Shown here piece by piece: positions 50,675 to 61,044 of a stretch of DNA of 64,000 nt. The notes under the pieces were generated by a model that did no database searches, was not told the origin of the DNA, and saw nothing but the letters and a program-made list of their open reading frames with translations. The DNA is from Bordetella sp. H567 (lineage in GTDB: Bacteria; Pseudomonadota; Gammaproteobacteria; Burkholderiales; Burkholderiaceae_B). Made by a program: the position numbers and the translations under genes. The number at the start of each line of letters is the position of its first letter. Within the stretch, counting starts at the first letter, position 1. The stretch spans positions 4,972,084 through 5,036,083 of the forward strand of contig NZ_CP012334.1 of assembly GCF_001704295.1 (NCBI RefSeq), given 5' to 3'.

Positions 50675-51454
50675 ATGGGCTTATCCATAGACTTGAACTG
50701 CGACATGGGCGAAAGCTACGGCGCGTGGAAGATGGGCAACGATGAAGGCGTACTGCAATACGTCTCATCCGCCAATATTGCCTGTGGCTTCCATGGCGGG
50801 GATCCGGGCACCATGCGGCGCACGGTCGCGGCCGCGCTGGCGCGCGGCGTGGCGCTGGGCGCGCATCCCAGCCTGCCGGATCTGGCGGGCTTCGGCCGAC
50901 GCGTGATGCAGATCAGCGCCGCCGAAGCCTATGACTTCATGGTCTACCAGATCGGCGCGCTGGCCGGCGTGGCGGCTTCCCAGGGCGCCCGCTTGCATCA
51001 TGTGAAGGTGCACGGCGCGCTATACAACATGGCGGCCAAGGATCGCCCGCTGTCAGACGCGATCTGCCGCGCGATGCGCGACGTGGACGCCGATCTGGTG
51101 CTGTACGGCCTGGCGGGCACCGAGCACATCCGCGCCGCCGAAGCGCTGGGCGTGCCGGTGGCGCAGGAAGTCTTCGGCGACCGCTCTTACCAGGACGACG
51201 GCTCGCTCACGCCGCGCAGCCATCCGGGCGCGATGATCACCGAGGTCGACAAGGCCGTCGAACAGGTGTTGCGCATGGTGCAGGAGGGCAAGGTCCGCTC
51301 GGTCCACGGCAAGGACGTACCGGTGCGCGCCGACACCCTGTGCATTCATGGCGACCAGCCCAACGCGCTGGTATTCGCCAGCGGCATCCGCGCCGCGCTG
51401 GAAAAAGCGGGTATCGCGGTGAAGACCATCGCGTCGCCGCGCAAGCCGGCCTGA
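50675..51454 (+). CDS. pxpA: 5-oxoprolinase subunit A (PxpA, LamB/YcsF family)
   Basis: 259 aa. N-terminal SIDLNCDMGESYGAWKMGND and ANIACGFHGGDP are the diagnostic motifs, followed by GAHPSLPDLAGFGRR and VKVHGALYNM, and a C-terminal CIHGDQPNA. An AAGGAG ribosome site precedes the ATG. Last gene of the pxpBCA set; converges with the GntR gene. Confidence 0.94.
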   Translation: MGLSIDLNCDMGESYGAWKMGNDEGVLQYVSSANIACGFHGGDPGTMRRTVAAALARGVALGAHPSLPDLAGFGRRVMQISAAEAYDFMVYQIGALAGVAASQGARLHHVKVHGALYNMAAKDRPLSDAICRAMRDVDADLVLYGLAGTEHIRAAEALGVPVAQEVFGDRSYQDDGSLTPRSHPGAMITEVDKAVEQVLRMVQEGKVRSVHGKDVPVRADTLCIHGDQPNALVFASGIRAALEKAGIAVKTIASPRKPA

Positions 51455-51463
51455 CGGCCCGGG

Positions 51464-52150
51464 TCAGCCCGCGCCTATCGCGCGGGCGCCCACCTCTTCC
51501 GCGTAGGCACGCAGCACCATGGGGAGTATCCAATGGGCGCATTCGCGCCGTATCGCCGCGGCGAGGTCGAAGTCTCGTTGGGTAATCGCATCCGCGACCC
51601 GGCCGACGAAACAGGCCGATGCCCCCACGTCGGAAAACCCGCGGCGAAACAGGTTATAGCGCAAGGGCTCGCAGCGTTCGTTCAAGCGGTGCACGGCCTC
51701 GCGTAAAGGCTGGTTGCCGACGAAATCGACCACTTCCAGGAAGGCGCCGCGCACGGTGGAGAGATAACTCAGCACGGCGCGACCCGGCTCGCAGCGCACC
51801 AGCCGTTCATGGGCGTCGCGCAGGCGGCCCAGCAGCGGCTGCAAGTCCTTGTGGCCGGCCAGGCCCTGGATGGCATAGGCCTCCAGCTCCGCGCGCAGAA
51901 GATAAAGCTGGCGGATTTCCCGCTCGCTGTACAACACGACCCGAAACCCGCGCCGCTGCGCATGGGTGGCCAGGCCACTGAGCTCCAGCAGGCGCAGGGC
52001 CTCCCGGATGGGACTGCGGCTGGTGCCGAAGCGCCGTTCGAGCTCTTGCTCGCGCAACGGTTGGCCGGGTGCCAAGGTGCCGTCGATGATCATTTGGCGT
52101 ACCTGCTCGTAGAGCATGTACGGGATGGTGGCGGGCACCTTGGTTTCCAT
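51464..52150 (-). CDS. GntR family (FCD domain) regulator
   Basis: 228 aa from the ATG at 52150, preceded by GAGG; the longer frame has no homology-like extension. GntR helix-turn-helix YMLYEQVRQMIIDGTLAPGQ and RRFGTSRSPIREALRLLE, then an all-helical FCD ligand domain (LRAELEAYAIQGL) that usually binds a carboxylate via metal. It converges with pxpA, and a small palindrome precedes its start. Either pxp or its own gene may be the target. Confidence 0.9.
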   Translation of the reverse strand: METKVPATIPYMLYEQVRQMIIDGTLAPGQPLREQELERRFGTSRSPIREALRLLELSGLATHAQRRGFRVVLYSEREIRQLYLLRAELEAYAIQGLAGHKDLQPLLGRLRDAHERLVRCEPGRAVLSYLSTVRGAFLEVVDFVGNQPLREAVHRLNERCEPLRYNLFRRGFSDVGASACFVGRVADAITQRDFDLAAAIRRECAHWILPMVLRAYAEEVGARAIGAG

Positions 52151-52193
52151 ACCTCGTTCCTGAAAGCCGGTCGTTGATGCACACTTTTGGGGC

Positions 52194-52206
52194 ATCACAC
52201 AATGAT
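52194..52206. promoter_or_regulatory. Possible GntR autoregulatory site
   Basis: ATCA, five bases, TGAT, 44 bases before the GntR start. Small and may be coincidental. Confidence 0.25.
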
Positions 52207-52244
52207 ACAACCAGACAGGAAACGAAACTGAGGGTTGGTCAAAT

Positions 52245-52278
52245 ATCAAAAATCGCGGCGAGCGCCGCGATTTTTGAT
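52245..52278. terminator. Strong bidirectional-looking terminator
   Basis: ATCAAAAATCGCGGCG, a two-base centre, and its exact complement CGCCGCGATTTTTGAT. T runs flank the stem on both strands. It would end the minus-strand oxidoreductase transcript 36 bases past its stop and isolate it from the GntR gene. Confidence 0.88.
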
Positions 52279-52313
52279 CCGATCACGCCGGTTTCTGTTA
52301 ACCGTAGCGAGCC

Positions 52314-55300
52314 CTAGACGAGAACCCGCTCTATGCCGCCGGCGTTGGCCTGCTTGACGTAGTCCTGCATCCAGTCCGGGCCCAAGATATGGCGCGCCAT
52401 CTCCACCACGATGTAATCCGCATCCATCGCCGTGTCGCCCTTGTAGCGCGACAAGCCTTGCAGGCATGACGGGCAGGACGTCAGCACCTTCACGTCGCCG
52501 TCGAAGCCGTCCGCGCGCACCGCTTCGTTGCCCTTGCGCAATTCCTCTTCCTTGCGGAAGCGCACCTGCGTGGAGATATCGGGCCGCGTGACGGCCAGCG
52601 TGCCGGATTCGCCGCAGCACCGGTCGCTCTTGATGGTGCCGTCGCCGACCAGCGCCTTCACGGTTTTCATCGGGTCCTGCAGCTTCATCGGGGTGTGGCA
52701 AGGGTCGTGATACATGTAGCGCACGCCCTGCACGCCGTCCAGCTTGATGCCTTTCTCGAGCAGGTATTCGTGGATGTCCACCAGGCGGCAGCCGGGGAAG
52801 ATCTTGTCGAACTCATAGCCGGCCAACTGGTCGTAGCATGTGCCGCAGCTGACCACCACCGTCTTGATGTCCAGGTAGTTCAGCGTGTTGGCGACGCGAT
52901 GGAACAGGACCCGGTTGTCCGTGATGATCTGTTCGGCCTTGTCGGTCATGCCGTTGCCGCGCTGGGGATAGCCGCAGCACAGATAGCCGGGGGGCAGCAC
53001 GGTCTGCACGCCGGCATGCCACAGCATGGCCTGCGTGGCCAGGCCGACCTGCGAGAACAGGCGTTCCGAGCCGCAGCCGGGGAAGTAGAAGACGGCTTCC
53101 GTATCGGCCGACGTGGCGCGCGGGTCGCGGATGATGGGAACGTAGTTCGCGTCCTCGATATCCAGCAGCTTGCGCGCCGTCTGCTTGGGCAGGCCGCCGG
53201 GCATCTTCTTGTTGATGAAGTGCACCACCTGCTCGCGCAGCGGCGCCTTGCCCACGGTGGCCGGCGGATGGCGCGTCTGCTTGCGCGCCAGGCCCGACAG
53301 CAGGTCGTGGGCCGCGCGCTGTACCTTGTAGCCGACGCCCACCATCGCCTTGCGCGTGGCGTTGATGGTGGCGGGATCCTTGGCGTTCAGGAAGAACATC
53401 GCCGCCGCCGTGCCGGGATTGAAGGACTTGCGGCCCATGCGGCGCAACAGCGCACGCATGTTCATCGACACATCGCCGAAGTCGATGTCCACCGGACAGG
53501 GGTTGTAGCACTTGTGGCAGACGGTGCAGTGGTCCGCCACGTCCTCGAATTCTTCCCAGTGCTTCAGGCTGACACCGCGCCGGGTCTGCTCTTCGTACAG
53601 GAAGGCTTCCACCAGCAGCGAGGTCGCCAGGATCTTGTTGCGTGGCGAATAGAGCAGATTCGCGCGCGGCACATGGGTGGCGCACACCGGCTTGCACTTG
53701 CCGCAACGCAGGCAGTCCTTGATGGACGACGAGATGGCGCCGATATCGCTTTGCTGCATGATCAGCGATTCGTGCCCCATCAGGTTGAAGCTGGGCGTCC
53801 AGGCATGCGTCAGGTCGGCGCCCGGCATCAGCTTGCCCGCATTGAAGCGGTCATGCGGGTCCACGCGGCGCTTGTAGTCCTGGAAAGGCTGCAATTCTTC
53901 CTGCGTCAGGAATTCGTATTTGGTCAGGCCGATGCCGTGCTCGCCGGAGATGACGCCGTCCAGGTCGCGGGCAATCTGCATAATGCGCGCGACGGCTTCA
54001 TTGGCCTCGCGCAGCATGCCGTAGTCGTCGGAGTTGACGGGAATATTCGTATGCACGTTGCCGTCGCCGGCGTGCATGTGCAGGGCGACGAAGACGCGGC
54101 TCTTGAGCACGCGCGCGTGGATGGCGCGCATTTCTTCCAGGACCTTCTGGCAGGCCGAACCGGAAAAAATGCCTTGCAGCTGGGCCAGGACTTCCGTCTT
54201 CCACGATACGCGCACGGTGCGGTCCTGCACGACGTCGAAGACGCGCGCGTCCGGCTGCGCCGCGATGCGGTCGGCCAGCGTGGATTGCATATGGCCCATG
54301 CCCAGGCCGGCCAGGTCCGGCAGCGCCTGGGTCAGGGGTTTGTCCAGCTGGTTCAGCAGATACTGCCAGCGGGCCCGCGTCATGGCGATCAGTTCGTGCG
54401 CCTGGCGCGTGCGCTCGGCCAGGACTTCCGCGCGGATTTCCGCGTCCTCGGCGTCTTCCGCCTTGCCCAGCGGCAGGGGCTGTTCCAAGAAGGCTTCCAG
54501 TTCATCGAGCAGGCGCAGCTTGTTGCGCGTGGACAGCTCGATGTTGATGCGTTCGATATGGTCTGTGTATTCGCCCATGCGGCCCAGCGGAATCACCACG
54601 TCTTCGTTGATCTTGAAGGCGTTGGTGTGGCGCGCGATGGCGGCGGTGCGCGAGCGGTCGGCCCAGAACTTCTTGCGGGCTTCCGCGCTGACGGCCACGA
54701 AGCCTTCGCCGTGGCGCGTATTGGCCAGGCGGACGACTTCGCTGGCGGCCGCGGCCACGGCGGATTCGTTGTCACCGACGATGTCGCCGATCAGGACCAT
54801 CTTGGGCAATTGGCCGCGCTTGCTCTTGGTGGCGTAGCCGACCGCGCGCAGATAGCGTTCGTCCAGGTGCTCCAGTCCGGCCAGGATGGCACCGCGCTCC
54901 TTGCCGTCGGTATCCAGGTAGTGCTTGACGTCGATGATCGACGGGATCGCATCGCGTGCCTGGCCGAAGAACTCCATGCACACCGTGCGCGTGTGCGCCG
55001 GCATGCGGTGCAGGACCCAGCGCGCGGACGTGATCAGGCCGTCGCAGCCTTCCTTCTGCACGCCCGGCAGGCCGGCGAGGAATTTGTCCGTGACGTCCTT
55101 GCCCAGGCCTTCCTTGCGGAAGCGGCGGCCTTCGATTTCCAGGATTTCGCTGCGCAGCGGCGTTTCGCCGGGCTTGCCGCGGCCGTCGGACCATTTGAGT
55201 TCGAAGCGCGCGACGTCCACGTCATGGATCTTGCCGCGGTTGTGCTCCAGACGGGTGACTTCCAGCCAGTTGCCTTCCGGATCCACCATGCGCCACCAGG

Positions 55301-56276
55301 CCAGGTTATCCAGCGCGGTGCCCCACAGGACGGCCTTCTTGCCGCCCGCGTTCATGGCGATGTTGCCACCGACACAGGACGCTTCGGCGGAGGTCGGGTC
55401 CACGGCGAACACATAGCCGGCCTCCGCAGCCGCATCGGCGACGCGCTTGGTGACGACGCCGGCGCCGGTGAAGACCGTGGCCACCGGATCCGCGACGCCG
55501 GGCAGTTCGGTCAGTTCGACCTTGCCCAGCGTTTCGAATTTCTCGGTGTTGATAACGGCCGATTTCCAGGTCAGCGGGATCGCGCCGCCGGTGTAGCCGG
55601 TGCCGCCCCCGCGCGGGATGATGGTCAGACCGAGTTCGAAGCAGCCGCGCACCAGCGCGGCGATCTCTTCCTCGCTGTCCGGCGTCAGGACGACGAAGGG
55701 GTACTCGACGCGCCAGTCGGTGGCGTCCGTGACATGCGACACGCGCGACAGGCCGTCGAACTTGATGTTGTCGCGCACGGTGACGCGCCCCAGCACCTTT
55801 TGCGTCTGCCGGCGCAACTGCGCGGTCTGGTCGAACTGGGCCTCGAAGCTGGCCACCGCGGCGCGCGCGCGGTCGATCAGCTGCAGCACCTTTTCGTCGC
55901 GGTACAGATCCCGGCCTTCCTGGAAATCGATGCGGCCGGGTTCGCGGCGCTTGTCGATTTCCCCCAGGCGGTGGTGCAAGGCCTCGACCAGCAGGCGGCG
56001 GCGCTTGGGGTTGTCCAGCAGGTCGTCCTGCAGATACGGGTTGCGGCGCACCACCCAGATGTCGCCCAGGACCTCGTACAACATGCGGGCGGAGCGGCCC
56101 GTGCGGCGTTCGGCGCGCAGATCGGCCAGCAACTGCCAGGCGTCCTCGCCCAACAGACGGCCGACCACTTCGCGATCGGAAAACGAGGTGTAGTTGTAGG
56201 GGATCTCACGCAGGCGGGTGCCCGGTGCCGGCGGAACTGCCGCGTTCAATAGCTGGCTGGCGATGGGGGCGTTCAT
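52314..56276 (-). CDS. Giant FAD/Fe-S oxidoreductase (D-lactate dehydrogenase-like, DUF3683 type)
   Basis: 1,320 aa. In order: an N-terminal DUF3683-like segment ([20 protein letters not shown]); an FAD-binding PCMH domain with [20 protein letters not shown]; an FAD-oxidase C-terminal domain ([29 protein letters not shown]); two 4Fe-4S motifs, [11 protein letters not shown] and [14 protein letters not shown]; and two CCG domains ([34 protein letters not shown]). This is a fusion of a GlcD/Dld-type flavoprotein with a GlpC/LldE-like iron-sulphur half, suggesting electron transfer from a 2-hydroxy acid such as lactate into the respiratory chain. The exact donor is not certain. ATG at 56276; single-gene transcript with its own terminator. 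Confidence 0.88.
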   Translation of the reverse strand: MNAPIASQLLNAAVPPAPGTRLREIPYNYTSFSDREVVGRLLGEDAWQLLADLRAERRTGRSARMLYEVLGDIWVVRRNPYLQDDLLDNPKRRRLLVEALHHRLGEIDKRREPGRIDFQEGRDLYRDEKVLQLIDRARAAVASFEAQFDQTAQLRRQTQKVLGRVTVRDNIKFDGLSRVSHVTDATDWRVEYPFVVLTPDSEEEIAALVRGCFELGLTIIPRGGGTGYTGGAIPLTWKSAVINTEKFETLGKVELTELPGVADPVATVFTGAGVVTKRVADAAAEAGYVFAVDPTSAEASCVGGNIAMNAGGKKAVLWGTALDNLAWWRMVDPEGNWLEVTRLEHNRGKIHDVDVARFELKWSDGRGKPGETPLRSEILEIEGRRFRKEGLGKDVTDKFLAGLPGVQKEGCDGLITSARWVLHRMPAHTRTVCMEFFGQARDAIPSIIDVKHYLDTDGKERGAILAGLEHLDERYLRAVGYATKSKRGQLPKMVLIGDIVGDNESAVAAAASEVVRLANTRHGEGFVAVSAEARKKFWADRSRTAAIARHTNAFKINEDVVIPLGRMGEYTDHIERINIELSTRNKLRLLDELEAFLEQPLPLGKAEDAEDAEIRAEVLAERTRQAHELIAMTRARWQYLLNQLDKPLTQALPDLAGLGMGHMQSTLADRIAAQPDARVFDVVQDRTVRVSWKTEVLAQLQGIFSGSACQKVLEEMRAIHARVLKSRVFVALHMHAGDGNVHTNIPVNSDDYGMLREANEAVARIMQIARDLDGVISGEHGIGLTKYEFLTQEELQPFQDYKRRVDPHDRFNAGKLMPGADLTHAWTPSFNLMGHESLIMQQSDIGAISSSIKDCLRCGKCKPVCATHVPRANLLYSPRNKILATSLLVEAFLYEEQTRRGVSLKHWEEFEDVADHCTVCHKCYNPCPVDIDFGDVSMNMRALLRRMGRKSFNPGTAAAMFFLNAKDPATINATRKAMVGVGYKVQRAAHDLLSGLARKQTRHPPATVGKAPLREQVVHFINKKMPGGLPKQTARKLLDIEDANYVPIIRDPRATSADTEAVFYFPGCGSERLFSQVGLATQAMLWHAGVQTVLPPGYLCCGYPQRGNGMTDKAEQIITDNRVLFHRVANTLNYLDIKTVVVSCGTCYDQLAGYEFDKIFPGCRLVDIHEYLLEKGIKLDGVQGVRYMYHDPCHTPMKLQDPMKTVKALVGDGTIKSDRCCGESGTLAVTRPDISTQVRFRKEEELRKGNEAVRADGFDGDVKVLTSCPSCLQGLSRYKGDTAMDADYIVVEMARHILGPDWMQDYVKQANAGGIERVLV

Positions 56277-56414
56277 GGAAGCTGAAGGGTGGCCCTTAAA
56301 AAATCATTTTAAGCCAAGGGAAGGGGCCGCCCCGGAAAAACCCCAGGGCGGCATGGCGTCCATGCCGGCTGACGCGCAGCTGAAGCTTGCCGCGCGACGG
56401 CGACGCGCATGCGC

Positions 56415-56942
56415 TCAGGCGTGCGGGAACATCCACACCAGGCCGCCGGTCATGGCCAGGTAGCGCAGGAATTTACCGATCGCCATATAGATAACGCAAG
56501 GCCAGAATGCCAGGCGCAGCCATCCGGCGACGGCGCACAGCGGGTCGCCCACGGCCGGCACCCAGGACAACAGCAGCGCCGGCGGGCCCACACGGTGCAG
56601 CCAGTCGTGCGCCTTGCGGTGCCAGCGGCCCTGGTCGTGCGTGCGGGCCTCGTGGGCGCGATGCGGGTGTTTTTCCTTCCAGCGCTCGGCGGCGCGCCAG
56701 GCGCCCCACCCCATGGCGTAGCTGATGGCCCCGCCCACCGTATTGCCCGCCGTGGCGACCAGCACGGCCGGCCAGAACATATCGGGCATCAGCTTGACGT
56801 AGCCGAACACGGCGGGCTCCGAACCCAGGGGCAGCAGGGTCGCGGAAACCAGGCAGATGATGAAAATGGCGCTCAGGCCGACCTTGGGCAGCGCCAACGC
56901 GGCCAGCAGCCAATTCACAGCGGACGACAGGGCGGCTTCCAT
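56415..56942 (-). CDS. DedA/YqaA family membrane protein
   Basis: 175 aa from the ATG at 56942. VTT/YqaA-type layout: hydrophobic LSAIFIICLVSATLLPLGSE, a re-entrant-loop-like AVLVATAGNTVGGAISYAMG, a His/Arg-rich cytoplasmic stretch, then LLLSWVPAVGDPLCAVAGWL and YMAIGKFLRYLAM. Members of this broad family help move lipids such as undecaprenyl phosphate or phosphatidylethanolamine; this YqaA branch is not assigned. It diverges from ilvA with 67 bases between the starts. Confidence 0.86.
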   Translation of the reverse strand: MEAALSSAVNWLLAALALPKVGLSAIFIICLVSATLLPLGSEPAVFGYVKLMPDMFWPAVLVATAGNTVGGAISYAMGWGAWRAAERWKEKHPHRAHEARTHDQGRWHRKAHDWLHRVGPPALLLSWVPAVGDPLCAVAGWLRLAFWPCVIYMAIGKFLRYLAMTGGLVWMFPHA

Positions 56943-57009
56943 GCCACGCAGTGTAGCCGGAACGCTGTGGTAATCTGCCCGACGCTCTCCAACCCGCGCC
57001 TTGCAGTCC

Positions 57010-58518
57010 ATGTCCACCGACTACCTGAAACGCATCCTCACTTCGAAAGTCTACGACGTTGCCGTCGAGTCGCCGCTGGAACCCGCCACCCTGCTGTCCC
57101 AGCGAATTTCGAACACGGTGCTGCTCAAGCGGGAGGACACCCAGCCGGTCTTCAGCTTCAAGCTGCGCGGCGCGTACAACAAAATGGCCAACATGGCGCC
57201 CGCGGCGCTGTCGCGCGGCGTGATCGCCGCATCGGCCGGCAACCACGCCCAGGGCGTCGCGCTGTCGGCCCGCAGGTTGGGCTGCCGCGCCGTCATCGTG
57301 ATGCCCACCACCACCCCGGCGGTCAAGGTCGACGCCGTGCGGCGGCTGGGCGGCGAAGTCGTGCTGGCGGGCGAAAGCTTCTCCGACGCCTATACGCACG
57401 CCAAGGAACTGGAGCACAAGCAGAAGCTCACCTTCGTCCACCCCTTCGACGATCCGGACGTGATCGCCGGCCAGGGCACGGTGGGCATGGAAATCCTGCG
57501 CCAGCATCCCGGCACGCTCGATGCGGTTTTCGTCGCCATCGGCGGCGGCGGGCTGATCTCCGGCGTGGCCGCCTATATCAAGCAGCTGCGCCCGGAAGTG
57601 AAGATCATCGGCGTGCAGACGGAGGACTCCGACGCCATGCTGCGCAGCGTGCGCGCCGGCCGCCGCGTGGTGCTGAACGACGTCGGGCTTTTTTCCGACG
57701 GCACGGCGGTCAAGCAGGTGGGCGCGGAGACCTTCAAGCTGGTGCGCAAATATGTGGACGACTTCGTGGTCGTCGATACGGACGCCATCTGCGCGGCGAT
57801 CAAGGACGTATTCCAGGATACGCGCAGCGTGCTGGAGCCGGCCGGCGCCATGGCGGTGGCCGGCGCCAAGCAATATCTGGCGCAGCAGAAATGGAAGAAC
57901 AAGACCGTCGTGGCGATTGCCTGCGGCGCCAACATGAACTTCGACCGCCTGCGCTTCGTCGCCGAACGCGCCGAGGTCGGCGAAATGCGCGAGGCGGTGT
58001 TCGTGGTCTCCATGCCCGAACAGCGCGGCAGCTTTCGCAAGTTCTGCGAACTGGTGGGCAACCGCAGCGTCACGGAGTTCAACTACCGCATCTCGGACGC
58101 CGTGCGCGCCCACGTCTTCGTCGGCGTACAGGTGTCGTCTCCGTCCGAACCGGAAAAGCTGGCCAACAGCTTCCGCCGCCACGGTTTCGATACGCTGGAC
58201 CTGACGCACGACGAAATGGCCAAGACCCACCTGCGGCACATGGTGGGGGGCCGTTCGGCCCTGGCGCACGACGAGCTGCTGTACCGTTTCGAGTTCCCCG
58301 AGCGTCCCGGCGCGCTGATGCGCTTCCTGAGCGCCATGAATCCGAGCTGGAACATCAGCCTGTTCCATTACCGCAACCAGGGCGCGGACTACGGCCGCAT
58401 CCTGGTCGGCATCCAGGTACCGCCATCGGACAAGAAGCAATTCAAGGACTTCATCGCCGAACTGGGGTATCCGTGCTGGAACGAGACCGAAAACCCGGCC
58501 TATAAACTCATACTCTGA
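57010..58518 (+). CDS. ilvA: Threonine ammonia-lyase, biosynthetic (IlvA)
   Basis: 502 aa PLP enzyme converting threonine to 2-oxobutanoate for isoleucine synthesis. PLP Lys51 in PVFSFKLRGAYNKM, phosphate loop IGGGGLISGVAAYI, and SVLEPAGAMAVAG. The C-terminal 180 residues hold two ACT-like regulatory domains (VVSMPEQRGSFRKFCEL, YRFEFPERPGALMRFLSAM), so it is the long, isoleucine-inhibited form. ATG at 57010 is preferred to the TTG at 57001. Confidence 0.95.
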   Translation: MSTDYLKRILTSKVYDVAVESPLEPATLLSQRISNTVLLKREDTQPVFSFKLRGAYNKMANMAPAALSRGVIAASAGNHAQGVALSARRLGCRAVIVMPTTTPAVKVDAVRRLGGEVVLAGESFSDAYTHAKELEHKQKLTFVHPFDDPDVIAGQGTVGMEILRQHPGTLDAVFVAIGGGGLISGVAAYIKQLRPEVKIIGVQTEDSDAMLRSVRAGRRVVLNDVGLFSDGTAVKQVGAETFKLVRKYVDDFVVVDTDAICAAIKDVFQDTRSVLEPAGAMAVAGAKQYLAQQKWKNKTVVAIACGANMNFDRLRFVAERAEVGEMREAVFVVSMPEQRGSFRKFCELVGNRSVTEFNYRISDAVRAHVFVGVQVSSPSEPEKLANSFRRHGFDTLDLTHDEMAKTHLRHMVGGRSALAHDELLYRFEFPERPGALMRFLSAMNPSWNISLFHYRNQGADYGRILVGIQVPPSDKKQFKDFIAELGYPCWNETENPAYKLIL

Positions 58519-58557
58519 TCGACCGCCAATCGCGGGCATACCAGCGGGACGCGCCGG

Positions 58558-59454
58558 ATGGACATCCAGCTCAATGACATCGCATTGTTTGTCGAAGTCG
58601 CCAAGCGCAAGAACTTCAGCCATGCGGCCGAAGCGCTGGGCATGCCGTCGGCCACCCTATCCAAGCGGGTCTCCGAACTGGAGCGCCGCGTCGGCCTGCA
58701 GCTGCTGACCCGCACGACGCGCCGCATCGACCTGACCGAGGCGGGCGCGCTGTATTTCGAGCGCTGCCGCCACATCATCGAGGAAGCCCGCGTCGCCCAC
58801 GAGCAGCTGCAGGATATGGCGGCGCTGCCGCGCGGCCGGCTGCGCGTTTCCATGTTCGCCAGCCTGGCCCACCTGGTGCTGCCCGTCGTCATGCGCGAGT
58901 TCACGGAGCAATACCCGGACATCGAATGCGAGTTCGACCTGAGCGGGCGACCGCCGGATCCCATCAGCAATCCCTTCGACCTGGTGCTGCGCGCCGGCCA
59001 GCAACCGGATTCCAGCCTGGTCTCGCGGCAGTTGATGCTGATGGACCACCAGCTGTTCGCGTCCCATGAATACCTGGCCCAGCACGGCCAGCCGCTGACG
59101 CCGGCCGACCTCAGCCACCATGACTGCCTGCGCTTTCCTTCCGCGGACGGCACGTCGTCCTACTGGATGCTGCATTCCGGGGAACGCGTGGAGCGGGTGG
59201 CCGTGTTTGGCCGCCTGGTGGCCAATAACATCGGCATGCTGGCGCGGCTGGCGGCGCGCGGCATGGGTATCGTGCCCTTGCCGATGTTCCATGCCATGGA
59301 GAACCCCATTGCCGGCCTGGGCCTGGTGCGGGTGCTGCCAGACTGGAGCCTCACCCCCCTGCCCCTGTTCGCCTTGCTGCCCTCGCGGACCATACCCGCC
59401 AAGACGCGCGCCTTCCTGGATTTCATCCATCCGCGGCTGCAGGAACGTCGCTGA
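58558..59454 (+). CDS. LysR-type regulator (CrgA-like subgroup)
   Basis: 298 aa. MDIQLNDIALFVEVAKRKNF, then SATLSKRVSELERRVGLQLL, the form of the CrgA/PP-type LysR branch, and a substrate-binding domain (LRVSMFASLAHLVLPVVMRE). It stands 39 bases after ilvA and 119 before the cupin gene on the same strand. It could regulate the cupin-Bug-CoA-transferase operon, whose promoter holds an inverted repeat. Confidence 0.88.
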   Translation: MDIQLNDIALFVEVAKRKNFSHAAEALGMPSATLSKRVSELERRVGLQLLTRTTRRIDLTEAGALYFERCRHIIEEARVAHEQLQDMAALPRGRLRVSMFASLAHLVLPVVMREFTEQYPDIECEFDLSGRPPDPISNPFDLVLRAGQQPDSSLVSRQLMLMDHQLFASHEYLAQHGQPLTPADLSHHDCLRFPSADGTSSYWMLHSGERVERVAVFGRLVANNIGMLARLAARGMGIVPLPMFHAMENPIAGLGLVRVLPDWSLTPLPLFALLPSRTIPAKTRAFLDFIHPRLQERR

Positions 59455-59534
59455 TATCCGCACACGCCTGCCCTGGGGGAGCGTCCCGCACGCCTCCCCA
59501 GCCGCAATTCGTCCTTGACTCTACTTTTCATGGT

Positions 59535-59552
59535 TGTGAAAATACATTCACA
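59535..59552. promoter_or_regulatory. Inverted repeat overlapping the cupin-operon promoter
   Basis: TGTGAA, AATACA, TTCACA. A possible -35 (TTGACT at 59515-59520) stands the right distance upstream, so the repeat would cover the -10 region, as expected for a repressor site (LysR at 58558 or the IclR protein at 63.6 kb). Confidence 0.5.
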
Positions 59553-59573
59553 GTGCAGAAATCGGAGACAAGG

Positions 59574-59960
59574 ATGCCTCTCTCTACCCCCGCCTGGCTG
59601 GTGCGCGAGGCCGGCGTACCCGGCTATCACCCCGCGAACCACCTGGGCACCACCAACCGCCGGCTGATCGGGCGGGAAAACGTGGGCGCGCGCAACGTCG
59701 AGGTGATCCTGGGCGTCATCGAAAAAGGCAAGGGCGCCCTGCCGCACGCCCATCCCGGCATCGAGCAGGTGTGCTACCTGCTGTCCGGCACCGCCCGCGC
59801 CGAGGTCGACGGCGTCGCCGCCGACATGCAGGCCGGCGACTGCTGCTATTTCCCGCCCGACATCCCGCACGTCTTCACCGTCACCAGCGACGAGCCTGCC
59901 CGCCTGCTGGTGATCTACACCCCGCCCTACGAAGAAAACCCGGATCGCGTCGTCCGCTGA
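59574..59960 (+). CDS. Cupin domain protein
   Basis: 128 aa from ATG 59574, which follows GGAGACAAGG. Single cupin barrel with LPHAHPGIEQVCYLLSG (His-His-Glu metal set) and AGDCCYFPPDIPHVFTV (distal His). It heads the operon with a Bug receptor, CoA-transferase and acyl-CoA dehydrogenase. It could be a small-molecule isomerase/dioxygenase or an accessory factor; no catalytic assignment is possible. Confidence 0.86.
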   Translation: MPLSTPAWLVREAGVPGYHPANHLGTTNRRLIGRENVGARNVEVILGVIEKGKGALPHAHPGIEQVCYLLSGTARAEVDGVAADMQAGDCCYFPPDIPHVFTVTSDEPARLLVIYTPPYEENPDRVVR

Positions 59961-60054
59961 AGTCCGACGGGGCATCCCTGCCACCGTGCCGGCCGCGATG
60001 CAGGCCCTGCGCAAGCGGCGCCCACCCAAAAAACCAACATACGGAGACAACCCC

Positions 60055-61044
60055 ATGATTCGCTTTCGCTTTATCGGCCGCCTGGCTGCCACGGCGGCCG
60101 CCGCCTTCGGCCTGGCGGCGCTGCTGGCGGCGCCCCAGGCGGCACGCGCCGCGTACCCGGACCGGCCCATCACACTGGTCGTGCCCTTCCCGGCCGGCTC
60201 CGGCACCGATGCGGTGGGCCGCATCTTTGCCGCGGAGCTGGGCCGCCTGCTGAACGGCCAGGTCGTGGTGGAGAACAAGCCGGGCGGCAACGCCACCATC
60301 GCGGCTTCCTACGTGGCGCGCGCCAAGCCCGACGGATATACGCTTTTCGTCACCACCAATACGTCCCATTCGGCCGCGCCCTTCCTGATGAAGAACATCC
60401 CCTACGACCCGGTGAAGGACTTCACGCCGATCGCGCGGGGCGGCAACCTGCCGTTCATCCTGGTGGTCAATCCCAAGCTGCCCGTCAAGACGGTGCAGGA
60501 GCTGGTCGCCTACGCCAAGGCCCACCCCGGCAAGCTCACCTATGCCAGCGGCAACAGCACGGGCATCGTGGCCGGCGCCACCCTGGCGCGCCGCGCCGGT
60601 ATCGATATCGTGCATATTCCCTACAAAGGCACGCCCCAGGCCATCACGGACGTGGTCGGCGGGCAGGTAGACATGATGTTCACCGACGTCGCCTCGGGCC
60701 TGCCCTTCGTGCAGTCCGGAAAAATGCGGGCGCTGGCCGTATCCACCGCCGCCCGCAGCGCCGTGGTGCCGGATATCCCGTCGATGGAGGACGCCGGCAT
60801 CAGCGACTTCGATATCAATTCCTGGAACGGCTACTTTGGACCGGCCGGCATGCCGCCCGACGTGGTGCATACGCTGAACACCGCCATCAACAAGATCGTC
60901 GCGGAGCCGCAGGTGCGCAAGCAGCTGGCCGGCCTGGGCTTCGATGCCTTCAGCGGCACGCCGGACGACTTCGCCGCCTTCGTCGCGCAGCAGTTGCAGC
61001 TGTGGGGCAAGCTGATCAAGGACGCGGGGATAGACCAGCAATGA
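60055..61044 (+). CDS. Bug family (TctC-like) solute receptor
   Basis: 329 aa from the ATG at 60055, with GGAGA upstream and a signal peptide ending AARAAYP. Seen: DRPITLVVPFPAGSGTDAVG, ENKPGGNATIAASYVARAKP, GGQVDMMFTD, and a standard C-terminus. It is followed, with a four-base overlap, by the CoA-transferase gene, implying that the bound ligand is a carboxylate that is then converted to its CoA ester. No TctAB membrane partner is encoded here. Confidence 0.92.
   Translation: MIRFRFIGRLAATAAAAFGLAALLAAPQAARAAYPDRPITLVVPFPAGSGTDAVGRIFAAELGRLLNGQVVVENKPGGNATIAASYVARAKPDGYTLFVTTNTSHSAAPFLMKNIPYDPVKDFTPIARGGNLPFILVVNPKLPVKTVQELVAYAKAHPGKLTYASGNSTGIVAGATLARRAGIDIVHIPYKGTPQAITDVVGGQVDMMFTDVASGLPFVQSGKMRALAVSTAARSAVVPDIPSMEDAGISDFDINSWNGYFGPAGMPPDVVHTLNTAINKIVAEPQVRKQLAGLGFDAFSGTPDDFAAFVAQQLQLWGKLIKDAGIDQQ

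Noticed and set aside
52695-56252. A 1,185-residue plus-strand frame opposite the FAD/Fe-S gene
   Set aside because: Antisense shadow of a well-supported coding region; low-complexity His/Gly/Val composition.
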